Source: Desarmillaria ectypa | Lineage: Eukaryota > Basidiomycota > Agaricomycetes > Agaricales > Physalacriaceae | Length of the DNA: 64,000 nt | Direction of reading: 5' to 3' | Assembly (NCBI GenBank): GCA_030407005.1 | Contig: JAUDYN010000012.1 | Location: forward strand, 372,001-436,000 | Shown here: positions 11,001 to 23,100 of the stretch, in pieces | How the letters are laid out: the number at the start of each line of letters is the position of its first letter | Numbering within the stretch: the first letter of the stretch is position 1 | The notes under the pieces: model-generated | What the model saw: the letters and a program-made list of their open reading frames with translations, nothing else | What the model was told of the DNA's origin: nothing | Database searches by the model: none | Translations under genes and position numbers: made by a program

Positions 11001-12434
11001 TGGTGGTGTCTTCTGGCCAGCAGAGTGTAGGGTTTTCTGGGGATCGATGGAAATGTCTTTATACGTCTGGCAAGACGTGGAGCAGGAAGCGATGACTAGG
11101 GGTCGCTTCTTCCATCCGTTCCTACGACAAGGCAGTGCAGACGCGTAACGTTTTTCTTGCGTTGTCATCTGTTGTATTTTGAGGACGCGGTCTCGACGAA
11201 TAACCTGTCTCCAAGCACCGGGACTTGTACGGTCGTTGCGTGGAGAGTTTCTACGTAACTTACCGCCCTAAAGGAAGAATCTGCACTCCCTTTCATCCCG
11301 CCCCTAGTTCCCGAACCGGAATAGATTTATATCCACATCGTGTATCCAGCGGTGCGGTGGTCACATTCACACCTCTTCCACCATCCAACATCTTCCCTAG
11401 AAGCAGGCCCACAGTGAGGAAGGCTGCGACCGAATCGACACTAGCCTCGGATGACGGGCAAGCCCTTGTTCAGCAGCTTAGGAACCTCGGGTCCCTCTTC
11501 AATGATGCCAAAAGATACACCGTCACCATTGCGACGGAAGCTATTATCGCTTCACGTTGGACTCAGAGGCGCCGGGTGTGTCAAGTTCAAAGTCACATAT
11601 ACTGCATGGAAGGATCGCCGCGTCTACTCACGGCGTAGTAATCTGTTCAGCTACTATGTGCTGCAAACCCGGGGTCTGTAAGACATAGTAGGGTTGTTAC
11701 CTCTTAATGAGTACTTGCTCCTACTTATATTTTTAATAGGTAAGAATATGAGCAGTGAAGCAATAAGGATTACGTTCGAAAAGGTTACGAAGGGAATGTA
11801 GTACCTGAACGAGCGTCCGCCTATGCCCAGAGGCTGGGCAGGGTTGGAAAATCCAAAGGTGAAGTAGTCGCTGCCATTAGGCGAGGCGAGGCATCTATTC
11901 CCGCTTCTTTGGTTGGCTCAGCGGAAGCCGACGACAGAAGGGTCAGGTCGTAGGTCGTAATTCGTCTAGAAGGATACACGCCCCGGTATCTATTCTATTT
12001 AGTGAGTGAAACCTTGTTTATTACATCCCACACTGATTGATAGCGTGAGCCCAGGAATGCGCATTGAATGCCTTTAGATACAACCGTCAAGTTTTGGAGA
12101 GCCGACGAGGAAGACCTCGATGAAGCGCTGAAGAAAGGCTATATTACTTACATGTCCGAGCTTTAAGAGTTTAGTTGATTCATCATGTACTTTGCACGTA
12201 GTTGTGCACCAATGCATATCCAATGTGAACGTCTCGTTTAGTGGTCTTAATGTCTGCCTCGGATTGCTGCAGTGGCCAAATTCAAGTACTTAGCTGGCTT
12301 AACGAACAAGAGGGAGCTCCCCCTCCACTCGAGGAGATTTCGTCACCTGCACGCAACAGTCGAGATTCCAACTCTGACAAAAGTTAAACACGAGAACTTT
12401 GCAACCTTTAGAGGAAAAGAATCTCCATCCCATA
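11001..12434. other. Intergenic; no confident gene
   Basis: A plus-strand frame at 11225-11638 (137 codons, Arg/Pro/Ser-rich) and a 33-codon frame at 12068-12169 were inspected; neither shows motifs or convincing splice context. Nothing else is seen before the tRNA gene. Confidence 0.3.
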
Positions 12435-12529
12435 TGGGTCGACCCAGGATCGAACTGAGGACCTTCCGTGTGTATTAACAATCGAGGAAATTGTGAGACG
12501 GATGCGATAACCAACTTCGCCATCGACCC
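12435..12529 (-). tRNA. tRNA-Val (anticodon CAC) with a ~21-nt intron
   Basis: The minus strand folds as a tRNA. Acceptor GGGTCGA pairs with TCGACCC. The D-arm contains AGTTGGTT and the T-arm is CTCAG-TTCGATC-CTGGG. The anticodon stem is TCCGT/ACGGA, with loop CT-CAC-A, an insertion of about 21 nt one base 3' of the anticodon (the canonical nuclear tRNA intron position), then C. Anticodon CAC reads Val GTG codons. The exonic part is very similar to the tRNA-Val(AAC) at 62730-62803. Internal A and B boxes (pol III promoter) are in the D and T arms. Confidence 0.9.
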
Positions 12530-12716
12530 TGACGGAGCAAATGACCACCCGATTCGGAGTATCCGAGTAAACTGATGTCCGCCACACTACCACTAGCACG
12601 TGAAAATATTTCTCATTTCTGTCATCCATGGCGCGAATTGCTGTGATTACTGGAGGCATTACTCATCTGCGCCTATATCTACCTCCGGGAGTTGATATCA
12701 TTAACATCCACCAGTC

Positions 12717-13552
12717 ATGCCAACCGAAATCGCCACTTTCGCCTCAGGATGCTTCTGGGGCGTCCAGCATATCTTCCTCAAGCATTATCCCGAGGGCAAA
12801 GGAATAATCAGCACCACCGTGGGCTACACTGGCGGCAAAGCAGATGCGACGAGCCCAGACTATAAGACTGTCTGTACAGGCTCGACGGACCACGCGGAAG
12901 CGGTAAATATAGAGTTCGACCCGGCAGTGGTGGGGTATGATGAGCTCGTTGGTACGTCGCCATCTTTCTCAATGCCAATCATAAGCTAATATAGATAAAA
13001 GAGTTTTTCTATCGCACACATGACCCAACAACTTTGAACAGTCAAGGCAAGGATACCGGTACACGTACGTCCCTCATTCCTACTTCTGGTAAGCAACTGT
13101 GTCGGGTTGGGGAAATGGTTGGATAACATATCAAATTCTGATCCACACTTTTGACCACAGAACAATGAGTCGGGATTCCTTGAATGGTAAAGCCGAAGCA
13201 ATTTGTTGTGGTCAAAAGCCTGTGCCAAAATTTAATCTGTATTCCAATTGTTTCCCTTACTTTTTGACCCGCGCGAGTCAGTCGCTTGCTAGGAGCGTCC
13301 ATTCCTGTTGCACCTCCTCATATCCCAATAGAATATCGTTCCGCAATATTCACACACTCGCCCGAACAAGTGGTGGTTGCCAGACGCGTGACGGAAGAGG
13401 TCCAGGAAAATCATTTTACACCGTCAGGAAGGAAGATTGTCACAGAGATCGTCGAGGCTGGGCGTTGGTGGGATGCAGAGGAATACCATCAGCTGTATCT
13501 GTTCAAGAACCCCGATGGGTACCAGTGTCCGAATCATCGTTTGCATTGGTAG
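12717..13552 (+). CDS. msrA: Peptide methionine sulfoxide reductase A
   Basis: Three exons, 12717-12951, 13002-13064 and 13332-13552, give 172 residues, normal for MsrA. The enzyme reduces methionine-S-sulfoxide in proteins using thioredoxin. The catalytic Cys is in FASGCFWGVQ. Family blocks follow: VGYTGGK, YKTVCTGSTDHAEAV, and, across the first intron, ELVEFFYRTHDPTTLN. Then come QGKDTGTQYRSAIF (across intron 2) and the C-terminal GYQCPNHRLHW, whose Cys may resolve the disulfide. The first acceptor is aaaag, which restores the conserved Glu-Phe-Phe-Tyr. Intron 2 is 267 nt, several times longer than other introns here. Probably cytosolic, as no presequence is seen. Start at 12717 immediately precedes the conserved N-terminus. 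Confidence 0.93.
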
Positions 13553-15055
13553 AAAGTGCTGAGATAAATTGTATGTGCCAAGTATATTCACTTGAATGTT
13601 CATAAGACCATGCTGTATCTTTAGCTCTTTACCTTGAACGAATAATGCTTTCTTCTCTGTTCTCTACGTCTGTCCTTTCGCAGGCTGAAGTCCTCCTGCG
13701 TGCTACATTCTTAATCTTCCCGGAGCTCACGCATATCCTTATCGTGACTTGAGAGCATAAAAGAAGGTAAGATGGGGCCTGCGACGATGAATGGCTGGAG
13801 CGCCTGCCATGCCAGTTTCAATTCCCTTTACCCGACATATGTTGCAATATCTTTTGATGTTTTTCGTTGTGAGAAATATTTTAAGGCTGAGGGAATATTT
13901 GAATGCCCCGTATACGATGAAATCCTGGATCGCACGAAAGTCCCATTCACTGCACCAAGATGAAGCCGCCGGCTCTGTATTCAAGTACTTCAGATCGATC
14001 GCCTAAGGGAGCGATACATGATAATAGCATCTTTGAAAGGATACCTGCTAAGCAAGGATATCTTGTTCATTTTTTGGTTGAGCAAAAATCAAGGTAAAAA
14101 AAGTCGTAGAACTTCAGAGTTGGAGATGCCGAAAAGATGCACGTCCGGCCCGGGCCCAGGAGCCTTGAATCGGAATCAGGATTTTCTTGACTCCGACCAC
14201 CACGTCTCAGCAAGGGCCAAGGCGTATTTGATGCGTCTACCTCTTGACCTAAAGAGCCAATGACACAGATTCTATCCTCATCCCAATCATGTCTATTTTT
14301 GATATCAGAACATCCAACGGGCAGCAAGGATTCAAGAACGAGGACTTGGGCAATCGTTTCACTGTTCCGGGCGGATTGATATCTGTACGGTACGAATTTG
14401 TTCGCGGTAATATCACCATTGTCAAATCACTTTATAAATTTCTTCCTACTCTTCCTCGAGAAGAAATAAATATCTTCTTCCTCCCGGTGTGCTGAAGTCT
14501 AGCTGGCAACTCCGAGCCATCAGATTCGTGTTGGATCCGTTACGTCGGCATGTATCGCTATAACTACCTAACATTTGAACGTAAGGACCCCAATGATGTA
14601 TAGGAAGATATCAAGGGGAATGGGATAGCCTCCAAGTGATAATTTAGTGAGCGATTTTCATCGCTGATGCTCGTACAGGACTAAGTTGTATCATCAAGAA
14701 ACACTCCCTGCTTCGAAGTCCATAGACGGCAGCGTCTAGATTATAACATTACTTCAGCTCTCGTTTCCTATGCTTGCTACTATGCTGAATTCTTTTGAGA
14801 CCTGGCCTCAACCGCTTGAGAGGACGCGGCCGCATTATCCGGACAGTCATCGAACACAACAAGATGATCAGTGTCCTCCCAACCATCTCTCTGATATTCC
14901 CACTCTGCTCTTTATATATAAAATACGACACGACTATTTTTCTCTAGACCGGTCATTCTGTTGTTATCCCGTCATTCCTTGCTCTGTGCCTTCTCGTTCC
15001 CTATTTCTCATATTCATTTGACACGGTGTTTCTTTTCGTTTTTCTTCACGAGCCG
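13553..15055. other. Intergenic; no gene seen
   Basis: Only short overlapping frames without motifs. A palindromic-looking gcccgggc at about 14147-14156 was noted but is not informative alone. The end of the stretch is T/C-rich, as expected upstream of the membrane-protein gene. Confidence 0.35.
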
Positions 15056-16308
15056 ATGTATGGCTTGCTCTTGCTTGTATTGTGGGTCCCCTTGTCATCT
15101 GTACTAAAGTTATTTTCTCTCACCCTTGTGCCTCTCATGCAGATCTGCTGCAACCAGGTCGTTTGGACTCAAAATCACCACCTCCATCCCTGGCAATGTG
15201 CAGAGGGGCGACTCCGTCTCCGTATTTCTGACCCACTCGGAAGGTGATCCAGCAAACTTTTACCTGTCCATGTCTTGCACAAGTAGCGGAGAGACAAATA
15301 AGTCTGTCTCGAACGTCGCCAATTTTACGTCCAATACGACTGAAGATATACCTATCGTTTCTTTAGGGTGTGTCCTGTAAGCTATTGTGCCTGTTGCCTC
15401 TGATATATTTGATACAGGAACTGCACCATTAGTGCACTCCTTCAATCCGAGTACGTCATTTGCTTCTCCTACTTGTTGACATGACTGACGCGGTGTTGTT
15501 TTCAGGTCTCAAGCGGACACACTCCTCGCTGAGAGCCAACCTTTCAATTTTCGGGGAAGTAGCTCCGAATCACAGTCTTCTTCAACCAGTGCTGTGGATC
15601 AGTGAGTCTTTCCATTCTACCCGTTGATGCTGATTTGAATGTCCTGATTCCAGCGTCACGGTCATGATCGATCTTGCCCTGGGGGCGACGTCTTTCCTCG
15701 GTGTTCTAGGAATTATTCTATATCTATTTCTCCAGCGCACCCAGGCTACGCTAAGGAATAGACTAAATACGAAACTGTCTCCCATCACTGATCCGGAATC
15801 GTCAGTCATCATGCTACCCCCCGATCAACGTCTCAGCATTGCTCCGCCTAAATCATTGGAATCAAACAGAGGAGTCAGGCACTTCTCACTGATATCCAGA
15901 AGAATGGCAGACGTTCCCACTGCCGTACAGAGTTTAGGAACGTCGGTCCTATCTCAGTATTCCACGACTACTAACGAGAGCCTGACTCTCCTCGCTTTCC
16001 CTCTCCCACCAGCTGCTAGGCAGTCAGAGCTACAAGAACTTGTCACGCGTTTCAGACGCGAGCTGTCGTTGCGGAGCACGAAGTTCAGCTCGGAGGAGAG
16101 GTGGCCTGCTTGTGAGGAGCGCCTGCACAAACAGATTGCCGGGATGCGAAGTGAGATTGCGTATCTGACAGCACAGCTGGACTTGGCATGGGCAATGGGG
16201 TCGGGCCAGATGACGCCGTCGGCTTATAGTAGTTGTAGGAGGTCAGCGGAGAGTGGGACGTTATCGGTGCATTCTCGTGCGCCACAGGTTTCTCATGTAG
16301 TTTCGTGA
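15056..16308 (+). CDS. Single-pass membrane protein, extracellular Ser-rich domain and cytoplasmic tail
   Basis: Five exons (15056-15093, 15143-15367, 15418-15450, 15506-15601, 15654-16308) give 348 residues. MYGLLLLVLWVPLSA is a signal peptide. It is followed by an ectodomain with N-glycosylation sequons (NKS, NFT, NTT, NCT) and only two Cys (SMSCTS and GNCTIS), then a Ser-rich stalk. A single transmembrane helix (LGATSFLGVLGIILYLFL) is flanked by Gln-Arg-Thr on the inner side. The long basic/Ser-rich tail ends with a helical, probably coiled-coil, stretch (SELQELVTRFRRELSLR, then LHKQIAGMRSEIAYL). This layout is common among uncharacterised agaricomycete surface proteins; no enzymatic domain is visible. 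The exon 1 donor (TT|GTCATC) was chosen because it is the one that keeps both the signal peptide and the frame. Confidence 0.65.
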
Positions 16309-16430
16309 CGTAGTTTTATATGTATCGTATGTACTGCGTATACATAATGTTGGGGAGTAGGAGCTTTGGTTACTATACATATAATGTGAATGGAAAAATA
16401 TTGAGACATCTGCTCTCTCACGAGACCTGC

Positions 16431-17757
16431 TCATGAAGGAGAGTTAGCGGATTTCTGACTCTTGAGTACAATAGTAAGGAACGTCTCAATCGTATGCCAA
16501 TAATGTGGCTCGACCGCGCTAGGTTCTATAGCAGATCATCAACGCATTCTCGGCACGTAGAAGGCAAAGAGTCCCCCTACCATGTCCGCCTAAAGGGAAA
16601 GACTTGAACGTATCTAAGTCACCAGGAGAGCGTAGTTCCCATAGTGTCTTCATATGTGCTTCGGGAACGACAGAATCCCTCTGTCCGCTAAGCATGAGGA
16701 GTGGTAGCGTCCCAGGTATAGATGAGATCTTGGACTCTGAATCCCATTTCTGGTGCACAATGAAAGCAAGGTGGCGGAGGACGCTCCAGCCTCGGACGAT
16801 GCTGGGTATGGAGAGGAATGTATTCTCCACCATGAGAGCGAACACCTTCATTGACAGTTCATACGAATTAGTTGGAGGGTCGGCGATGCTTTGGGAAGGT
16901 ACCTTGGTAGGATTTCGGCTAACGAGATCAATGGCTACAGCTCCGCCTAATGAGTGACCATATACAATCTTTAAAGTGTCTCATGAGTTTCTGTGCTACA
17001 TTCGCAGGTGAAAGACGCGTACAATTGGTACCTCTGAGAGCTGCTGATCAGCCAACGCATACTCAAGCGCCGCTTGCGCGTCCTCCCTCAGACCTCGATT
17101 ATTACCATCAGTCAACGGGAAAAAGCAGGGAAGTTTTTCTCTATTCACCTTTCTCAGAAGGAGAGCCATCGGAAGTTCCGTACCTTTGAAATAATAAAGT
17201 CGAGAACCTAGGATAAGATAATCATAGCACTTACCCTCGGTACGAAACCAACAAGACATTACAGCGTCTTGCATAAAATTCATTAGCGAGAAAAGCACAG
17301 TCCCACCAATGGCACGCATTTCCGTGGAAGAGAATGACTGTGGCGAGGGGAGGAGGCTGAATGGCTAAAGGTAAGCAAGGCTCCGGAACATGGAAGGAAT
17401 ACTTGCCGAATCCGAGTTCGAATCCGAGGCCGAGCCATCGTGGCCACGTAAAAATAGAGCACATCTCAGAGCCACTTTGTCGGAAGTCGTCACCTCCACA
17501 TGGGTTATCGTGTCCGACTGTCCACTGCCTACCATCTTGTTCCAGAACCAGTCATAGCATTGACCTGAGCAAAGTTCAAAGAGAGGTGTGATTAAGACGA
17601 GGACGTAACATACGTCGTTCGCTCTGTGGGTCAAAAGCAGCTGGGTAGACGCAAGCGCATTGGCCATGCAAGATGATCTGGTTATAGATTAGAGAACGAG
17701 TAGATGACGGAAATCAAGTTTCGGACGTACAGTTTTTAAGATATGAAAGAAAGACAT
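16431..17757 (-). CDS. Bem46/ABHD13-type alpha/beta hydrolase
   Basis: Nine minus-strand exons (17757-17731, 17677-17614, 17564-17448, 17364-17235, 17183-17149, 17093-17023, 16968-16903, 16845-16581, 16525-16431) close in phase to 289 residues. The order of motifs is that of Bem46 proteins, membrane-associated serine hydrolases linked to polarity in fungi. They are VYPAAF, VEVTTSDKVALR, VILFHGNA (oxyanion HGxA-type), VSYRGYG, nucleophile VYGHSLGG, then VENTFLSIPSIV. SGQRDSVVPEAHM follows with the acid residue, and SFPLGGHEP with the catalytic His. The last intron restores GGH-EP and a normal C-terminus (HYWHTIETFL). Bem46 proteins usually begin with a transmembrane helix; here only MSFFHILKTIILHG precedes the fold, so the true start may lie in an extra upstream exon around 17780-17860. 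Confidence 0.8.
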
Positions 17758-19541
17758 TGAAGGGAGGCGAGGGGTTGAGATCGAGTACGCACCAGGTAGA
17801 TATACAAAATGAAAGGTAGACACGCGTTTTCAGCGTGCTTGGGAATTTTGGAATAACGTATCGCCCTAGTACAGCAGAATCCTCTATCAAACCTTCTACA
17901 TACTTATAGCCAGCATTGAAGCCTCATCCATTACGTTACTTCGTCTGTGAGGGGGGAAAGGGTATCTTTAGGGTGCGAGTATCGTGCTGTCCAAGATGTC
18001 CAAGAAGAGGCGGAGGGGGGAGCCGTGTAGACAGCCCATAACCTCGAGGTGGTATTCCAATCGCATGGAATCAGTAGATTGACGCGATCAGCAGGATATC
18101 TGAACTGAATCATGCGACAAGGTATTATTTCGGAATCGGCAACTCTCGACCCGTTCACGAAGCGAGTACGAAGCAGCGGTGCAGATGGTTCAAGGTTAAG
18201 TGCAATTCGCACTCAGACTCTTTCGGCTTCCTGTGAACAGCCACCTTCCTTAGCGTGGCTACGTCAATGCTTTGAGGAATTAAATCTACGACATCTGCCT
18301 ACAGGTTCTTATCATCTTGTGTTTATGATGCTCCTGGGCCTTGGATTGTCGAAACGTTGCCAGAGGGAACATGTTAGGAATCCGGCTAATTTGACTAAGT
18401 ACGATCCTGTAGTACTAGTTCAAGGACTATGCCGAAAGCGAATGTAGAATAATGAGTTCAGTTTTACCAAGAAGGCTCCGACCGAGAGTTTAGCAAGCGC
18501 TAGGCGTAGCTAAGAAGATCCGAAAAGCACTTGGCGTAACCGACCTCCTTCACTTAGGTTCACACTAGGTCGTGGAGTTCAAGAAGTAAAAATTAGATAT
18601 CCTTTGGGTGTACTATGATACTCGAATATATATTGTACTTGAGTGAAGGTTCTGGAAGATAATAGTCACAAGAATATACTGGAAGAGTATCGAAGAAGGT
18701 AGAAGAAGGAAAAAGAAGGAAAAAGAAGGAAAAAGAAAGAAAAGAAAAATAAGGAAAATTCTATAATATTCATGATAATTGGTACAGTAAGTGGTCGGTG
18801 ACTGTTGACTAATGTTACCTGACTGATATCCATAACAGAACACGATGCATATAGCACAAGCAAATTGAATCAAAAGAGGACATACTCTCATAATGCAAAC
18901 TGTTGCAGCTAGACTGGTAACCATCTCTCTGGACCCTTGACGTTGCAAGCAAGAAAGGGTGCTCACTGATTAGAGAGACTGGTAAATCGTAGTTTGAGAT
19001 CCCAATTGGCTTCTTGCAGTCCCTTTATGCCGCACTCTCTTCCATTGCACAGCCTTACTTGGCAAAGGCTATTACTCTATTTCCCTGCATCGCTAATGAT
19101 CAAACACGCGCTGCTCTGTGGCATGGCAGGGTCTGGATAGTGGATATTGTAATCACACCTATTGTAGAGAAGACATGATGATGGCAGGAGTGTACATCCA
19201 AGGGCCAGTGTAGGCCATCTCCCATTATTCATATTATTCATATTCATATTCCATTTGGGACTGGGACCTCCCTCGGAGCTGTGCTGCTTTTTGTGTGCTA
19301 TCTGTTTCACTTTGTACTGCCAAGAGAGGGAGGGAAGATATTGGGGGTCTGTATAAGTACATTTTTGGTGCGTTTTAATCCCTGCCCCTGCAGTCATTTT
19401 GGTTCATTTTCTTGCACAGTTTATCATAGGACAATAAGCTGCCTTTCTGTCAGAACTGCCAGTGCTGTTCTCTTCTTTCCTTGAAGATTCCATTGATCTT
19501 CAGTTACACAGACAAATATTGCTGAGGCTGGGACAGCGTGT
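17758..19541. other. Gene-free stretch before the retrotransposon
   Basis: A minus-strand frame at 17931-18212 (93 codons) and its plus-strand counterpart have no recognisable motif. A polypurine repeat lies at 18701-18750. From about 19080 to 19541 the sequence is CpG-poor, similar in composition to the adjacent retroelement, suggesting insertion into older repeat DNA. Confidence 0.3.
18701..18750. repeat. Polypurine microsatellite (AAAAGAAGGA units)
   Basis: About four tandem 10-nt units of aaaagaagga and close variants form an uninterrupted purine tract on the plus strand. The long antisense open frame across it (Phe/Leu/Ser) is simply low-complexity translation. Confidence 0.8.
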
Positions 19542-19845
19542 TGTTGAAGACGCGCTCAGCCACATATGGCAATCTGACAATCAGAGTAACGTCAAAGCAC
19601 ATGAACCTTCACGCACCTTCTCCTTGACTTGATCACCTGTCTGGTCACTCAGCAATGAGTCAGACATGGACACTAGTAGATGATAGTATATTCTAGAAGT
19701 ACCCACCTTATAGTATATATACCAGGCAGACCAGCCTACTAATAACATAGATTTATACTCATACTCTCACCCACCTCTCTCACATGGTCAAGTCTTGTAG
19801 TTTACCACTGCACTCATAATCTCCATTTCACACTCTTTTATAACA
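19542..19845 (+). repeat. Left LTR of the copia element
   Basis: 304 bp, TGTTGAAGACGC to TTTTATAACA. It matches the right LTR over its full length with no indel. I count about 21 differences, all transitions and mostly in the first 85 bp. It carries a TATA-like tatatata at about 19713-19720 and ends beside the primer-binding site. Confidence 0.92.
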
Positions 19846-20139
19846 GGTTATGGGCCCTGGCCCTAACTAATCTACAGAAGACTCACCATAATTAATTACC
19901 TTGCTGAACTACAATTCACCCCCATATATCATGTCCAACACCACACCCTCATCATTATTCCACATTGAGCTACTCTAGGAGCACAACTGGGTTCCGTGGA
20001 AGCATCGCATCACTGTGATCCTGTGAGAACGAGCCCTGTTGAAGTATGCCAATGAAACACTGAATAAACCAGTTCTGACAGACCTAAATTCACCAACTAA
20101 GGAAGAAATAGATGAAATCACAAAGTGGGAAGAGGGAGA

Positions 20140-23100
20140 TGGATGAGTGCAGACCCAAATCGAGCTCATGTTGAGCAACTCACAGATGATACACATCGTA
20201 GGGGCAAAAACATTGGCCAAAATATGGATGCAGCTTAAATTAGTAAAAGAAGCTAGAGGAAAATTGGGAATACTCGCACACCAACACTGTCTTTACCACA
20301 CTATGGCCAATGAGTCCACAGACATTGTTGAGCATACCACAGAAATGCATCAAATCCAGGAAGAGCTTGGTATGCTGGGGAGTATCATCACCGATAAAGA
20401 CTTCCTGATGCTGCTTGTATCATCACTACCAGAATCTTGAGACCAGTTCACATCAGCATATCTAGGATCCACTGGAAATAACCCAACAGTCATATTGCAT
20501 GAGTTCATTGCCATTATTCTGGAAGAGAACTGTCGATGAATCAAAAAATCTGGTGAAAGTGAAGCTGCCATGTATGGGTACAATAACAAAAAGACAGACA
20601 GCAGAAGCAGCTAAGAGAACTCCACATTGGGGAAGGTCTCCAATGATGTCGAGTGTTGGAACTGCCACAAGCAAGGTCACACATCAGCACAGTGTTGGTC
20701 TAAGGGTGGCAGCCAAGAAAGAAAAGGTCTAGGCAGAAAGCAGGGATAGAAGAAGAAGGAAAGATCTAATCAGGCAAAAGATTTAGGAAATGTGAAGGAT
20801 GATGTTGTCAAAGCCACTTACAATGTAGAGTCTAAGCCCCAATTTGACTTACATTTCTCTACTTACAGCTGGCTATCTGACTCCAGAACAACCTCACATA
20901 TCTTTAATCACTGAGAAACCTTTATAGACTTCAAGCTGCTCAAGGCCATAACTATCACAGACATTGGAAATATATCCATTCAGGCACTAGGCCAATGAAC
21001 AGTCCTGTTAGACTACAAAGTCAATGGGAAAATTGTCACTCACAAACTGAAAGATGCACTTTATGTACTGAATGCTGTAAACAACCTAATCTCAATCAGC
21101 AGGCTTGATGATGCTAGTATGAAAGCTTCATTCAAGAATGGCATAGTCCAGTTTCTCTGACAGGATGGGAAAATCCTGGTGGAAGGAAAGAAGATATGCT
21201 GTTTGTATTTGATGAATGCTCAAGCATGTGACACTGTACAAGAACAGTCAAACATTGCTGACATTAAAAATACAAACACATAGGATACTTGGCACAAATG
21301 CATGGGACATCTAGAGAAGTCAGAGTTAGAGCGATTGAAGAGAGAAGGATTGGTGGAAGGATTCATAGTCGATGACAACTCACCTCCACTCAGTCAATGC
21401 AAAGCTTGCATCCAAGCCAAGATGACTCTTTGTCCATTCCCATAAGAAGCAAGACATCAAAGTGAGAAACCAGAGAAAATCACGCATGGTAATATTTGAG
21501 GACCAGCCTAAGTTGAGTCCCTGCAAAAGTCAAAATACAACATCATGCTTATGGATGATGCAACCTAGTAATGTACACCTGAATTCATGAAATTGAAGTC
21601 AGAAATATTTTAGAAGATTAAAGAATATGTCATCTTCATCAAAACACAGCATGAATTCACACTAAAGACACTACATGTTGACAATGCAAAGAAACTCATT
21701 AGTGGGGAGGTCAAACAATGGTTGAAGAAGAAAGGGATACAACTACTCACATCAGCACTATACGCACACTTATCTAATAGTGTAGCTGAACACTTTAATC
21801 ACACACTAGTGGAGCTAGCATGAGCCATGATGATAGCCAACAATGTACCATCATTCCTATAGGAGACAGCAATAGAATATGTAGCATATATCAGAAACCA
21901 TGCACCAATGCAAGCTCTTGATGGGAAAACACCTGAAGAAGCATGGACAGGAAGAAAACCCAATGTCTCACATCTACAAGAGTTCGGTTGTACAGTCTGG
22001 ATCAAATGGGAAGGAATCAGTCTTTCAAAGCTGGGTGGAAACTCAGGAAAAGCAAAGAAACATACCTTCATAGGATTCACAGAGGATGCAACAGTTATCA
22101 AATACTATGACACAGAACTTCACACAATCTGAGAATCCCAGAACTACAAGTTTATTGAGCCCATGGCTATAGAACAAAGCACAGACAATGTGCAGCTTGA
22201 GGGGAAGGCAGCAGAGATGAACAATCTGCCATCACTAAAGGAAGCTGAAGAAAAAAGTCAGCAAACCACATCACTACAGCCCAAAACCAAAGAAACCTCT
22301 GAGCCAACACCAGAAGCAATATGATACATCTCACATATCACTAGTAATCATGACTACCACAAGCTCAACAATCCTAATGCATGGAAAGCAGCACCATCAT
22401 AAACTCTATTGACCCTATCTGAACATCCCCCAGAATCAACAAATGTTGCAATGACTCAAAGCTATATTGCCAGTAATGGCAAGCATATTAATCATGACAA
22501 CTTCCCACAAAGCCTTGCAGAGGCATAAGAATCAGCAGAATGGCCTGAATGGAAGAAGACTATGAATGAGGAAATGTCAATGATTAGAGAAATGGGGACT
22601 TACAAGCTTGAGGATCTACCAGAGGGACATGAAACCATAGGCTGCAGATAGACCTACATGAAGAAATATGATGAGCATGGAAAAGTCCTATGCTACAAAG
22701 TCTGCCTCATAGCATAAGGCTACTCACAGATTCCAGGAGTTAATTTTATGGAAACATTCACACCAGTCATCCATCTTGAATCTGTTCATGCTGCACTAGG
22801 TATAGCTGCCATCAAAAACCTCGAAATCAGTCAAATGCACATTAGAGGAGCTTACCTCAATGGAGAACTTGAGGAAGAAATATATATGTGCCAGCCTCCA
22901 GGCTATGATGATGAATTGGGATGCATCTGCAAATTATATAAGACTCTCTATAGGTTAAAACAGTTAGGACACAAGTGGAACTGTGAATTCAATAGGAAAC
23001 TCATCTCCATTGGATTCTCAAAGCTTGAAGTCAACCATTGCATCTATAAACATGTCCAAAACAGCAGGACAGTATTCCTGACTGTATGGGTCAATGACCT

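Noticed and set aside
10738..11148. 136-codon plus-strand open frame
   Set aside because: Antisense to the second Cys-x-Cys protein, whose minus-strand reading has a signal peptide and shares a motif with its neighbour.
17231..17464. Continuous minus frame through the hydrolase (FTWPRWLGLGFE...)
   Set aside because: It reads through an intron. Removing 17447-17365 connects ALFL to PIQPPPLATVILFHGNA, keeps the frame and matches Bem46 spacing.
18613..18966. 117-codon minus-strand frame rich in Phe, Leu and Ser
   Set aside because: It is translation of the polypurine microsatellite and flanks; no membrane-protein features beyond low complexity.
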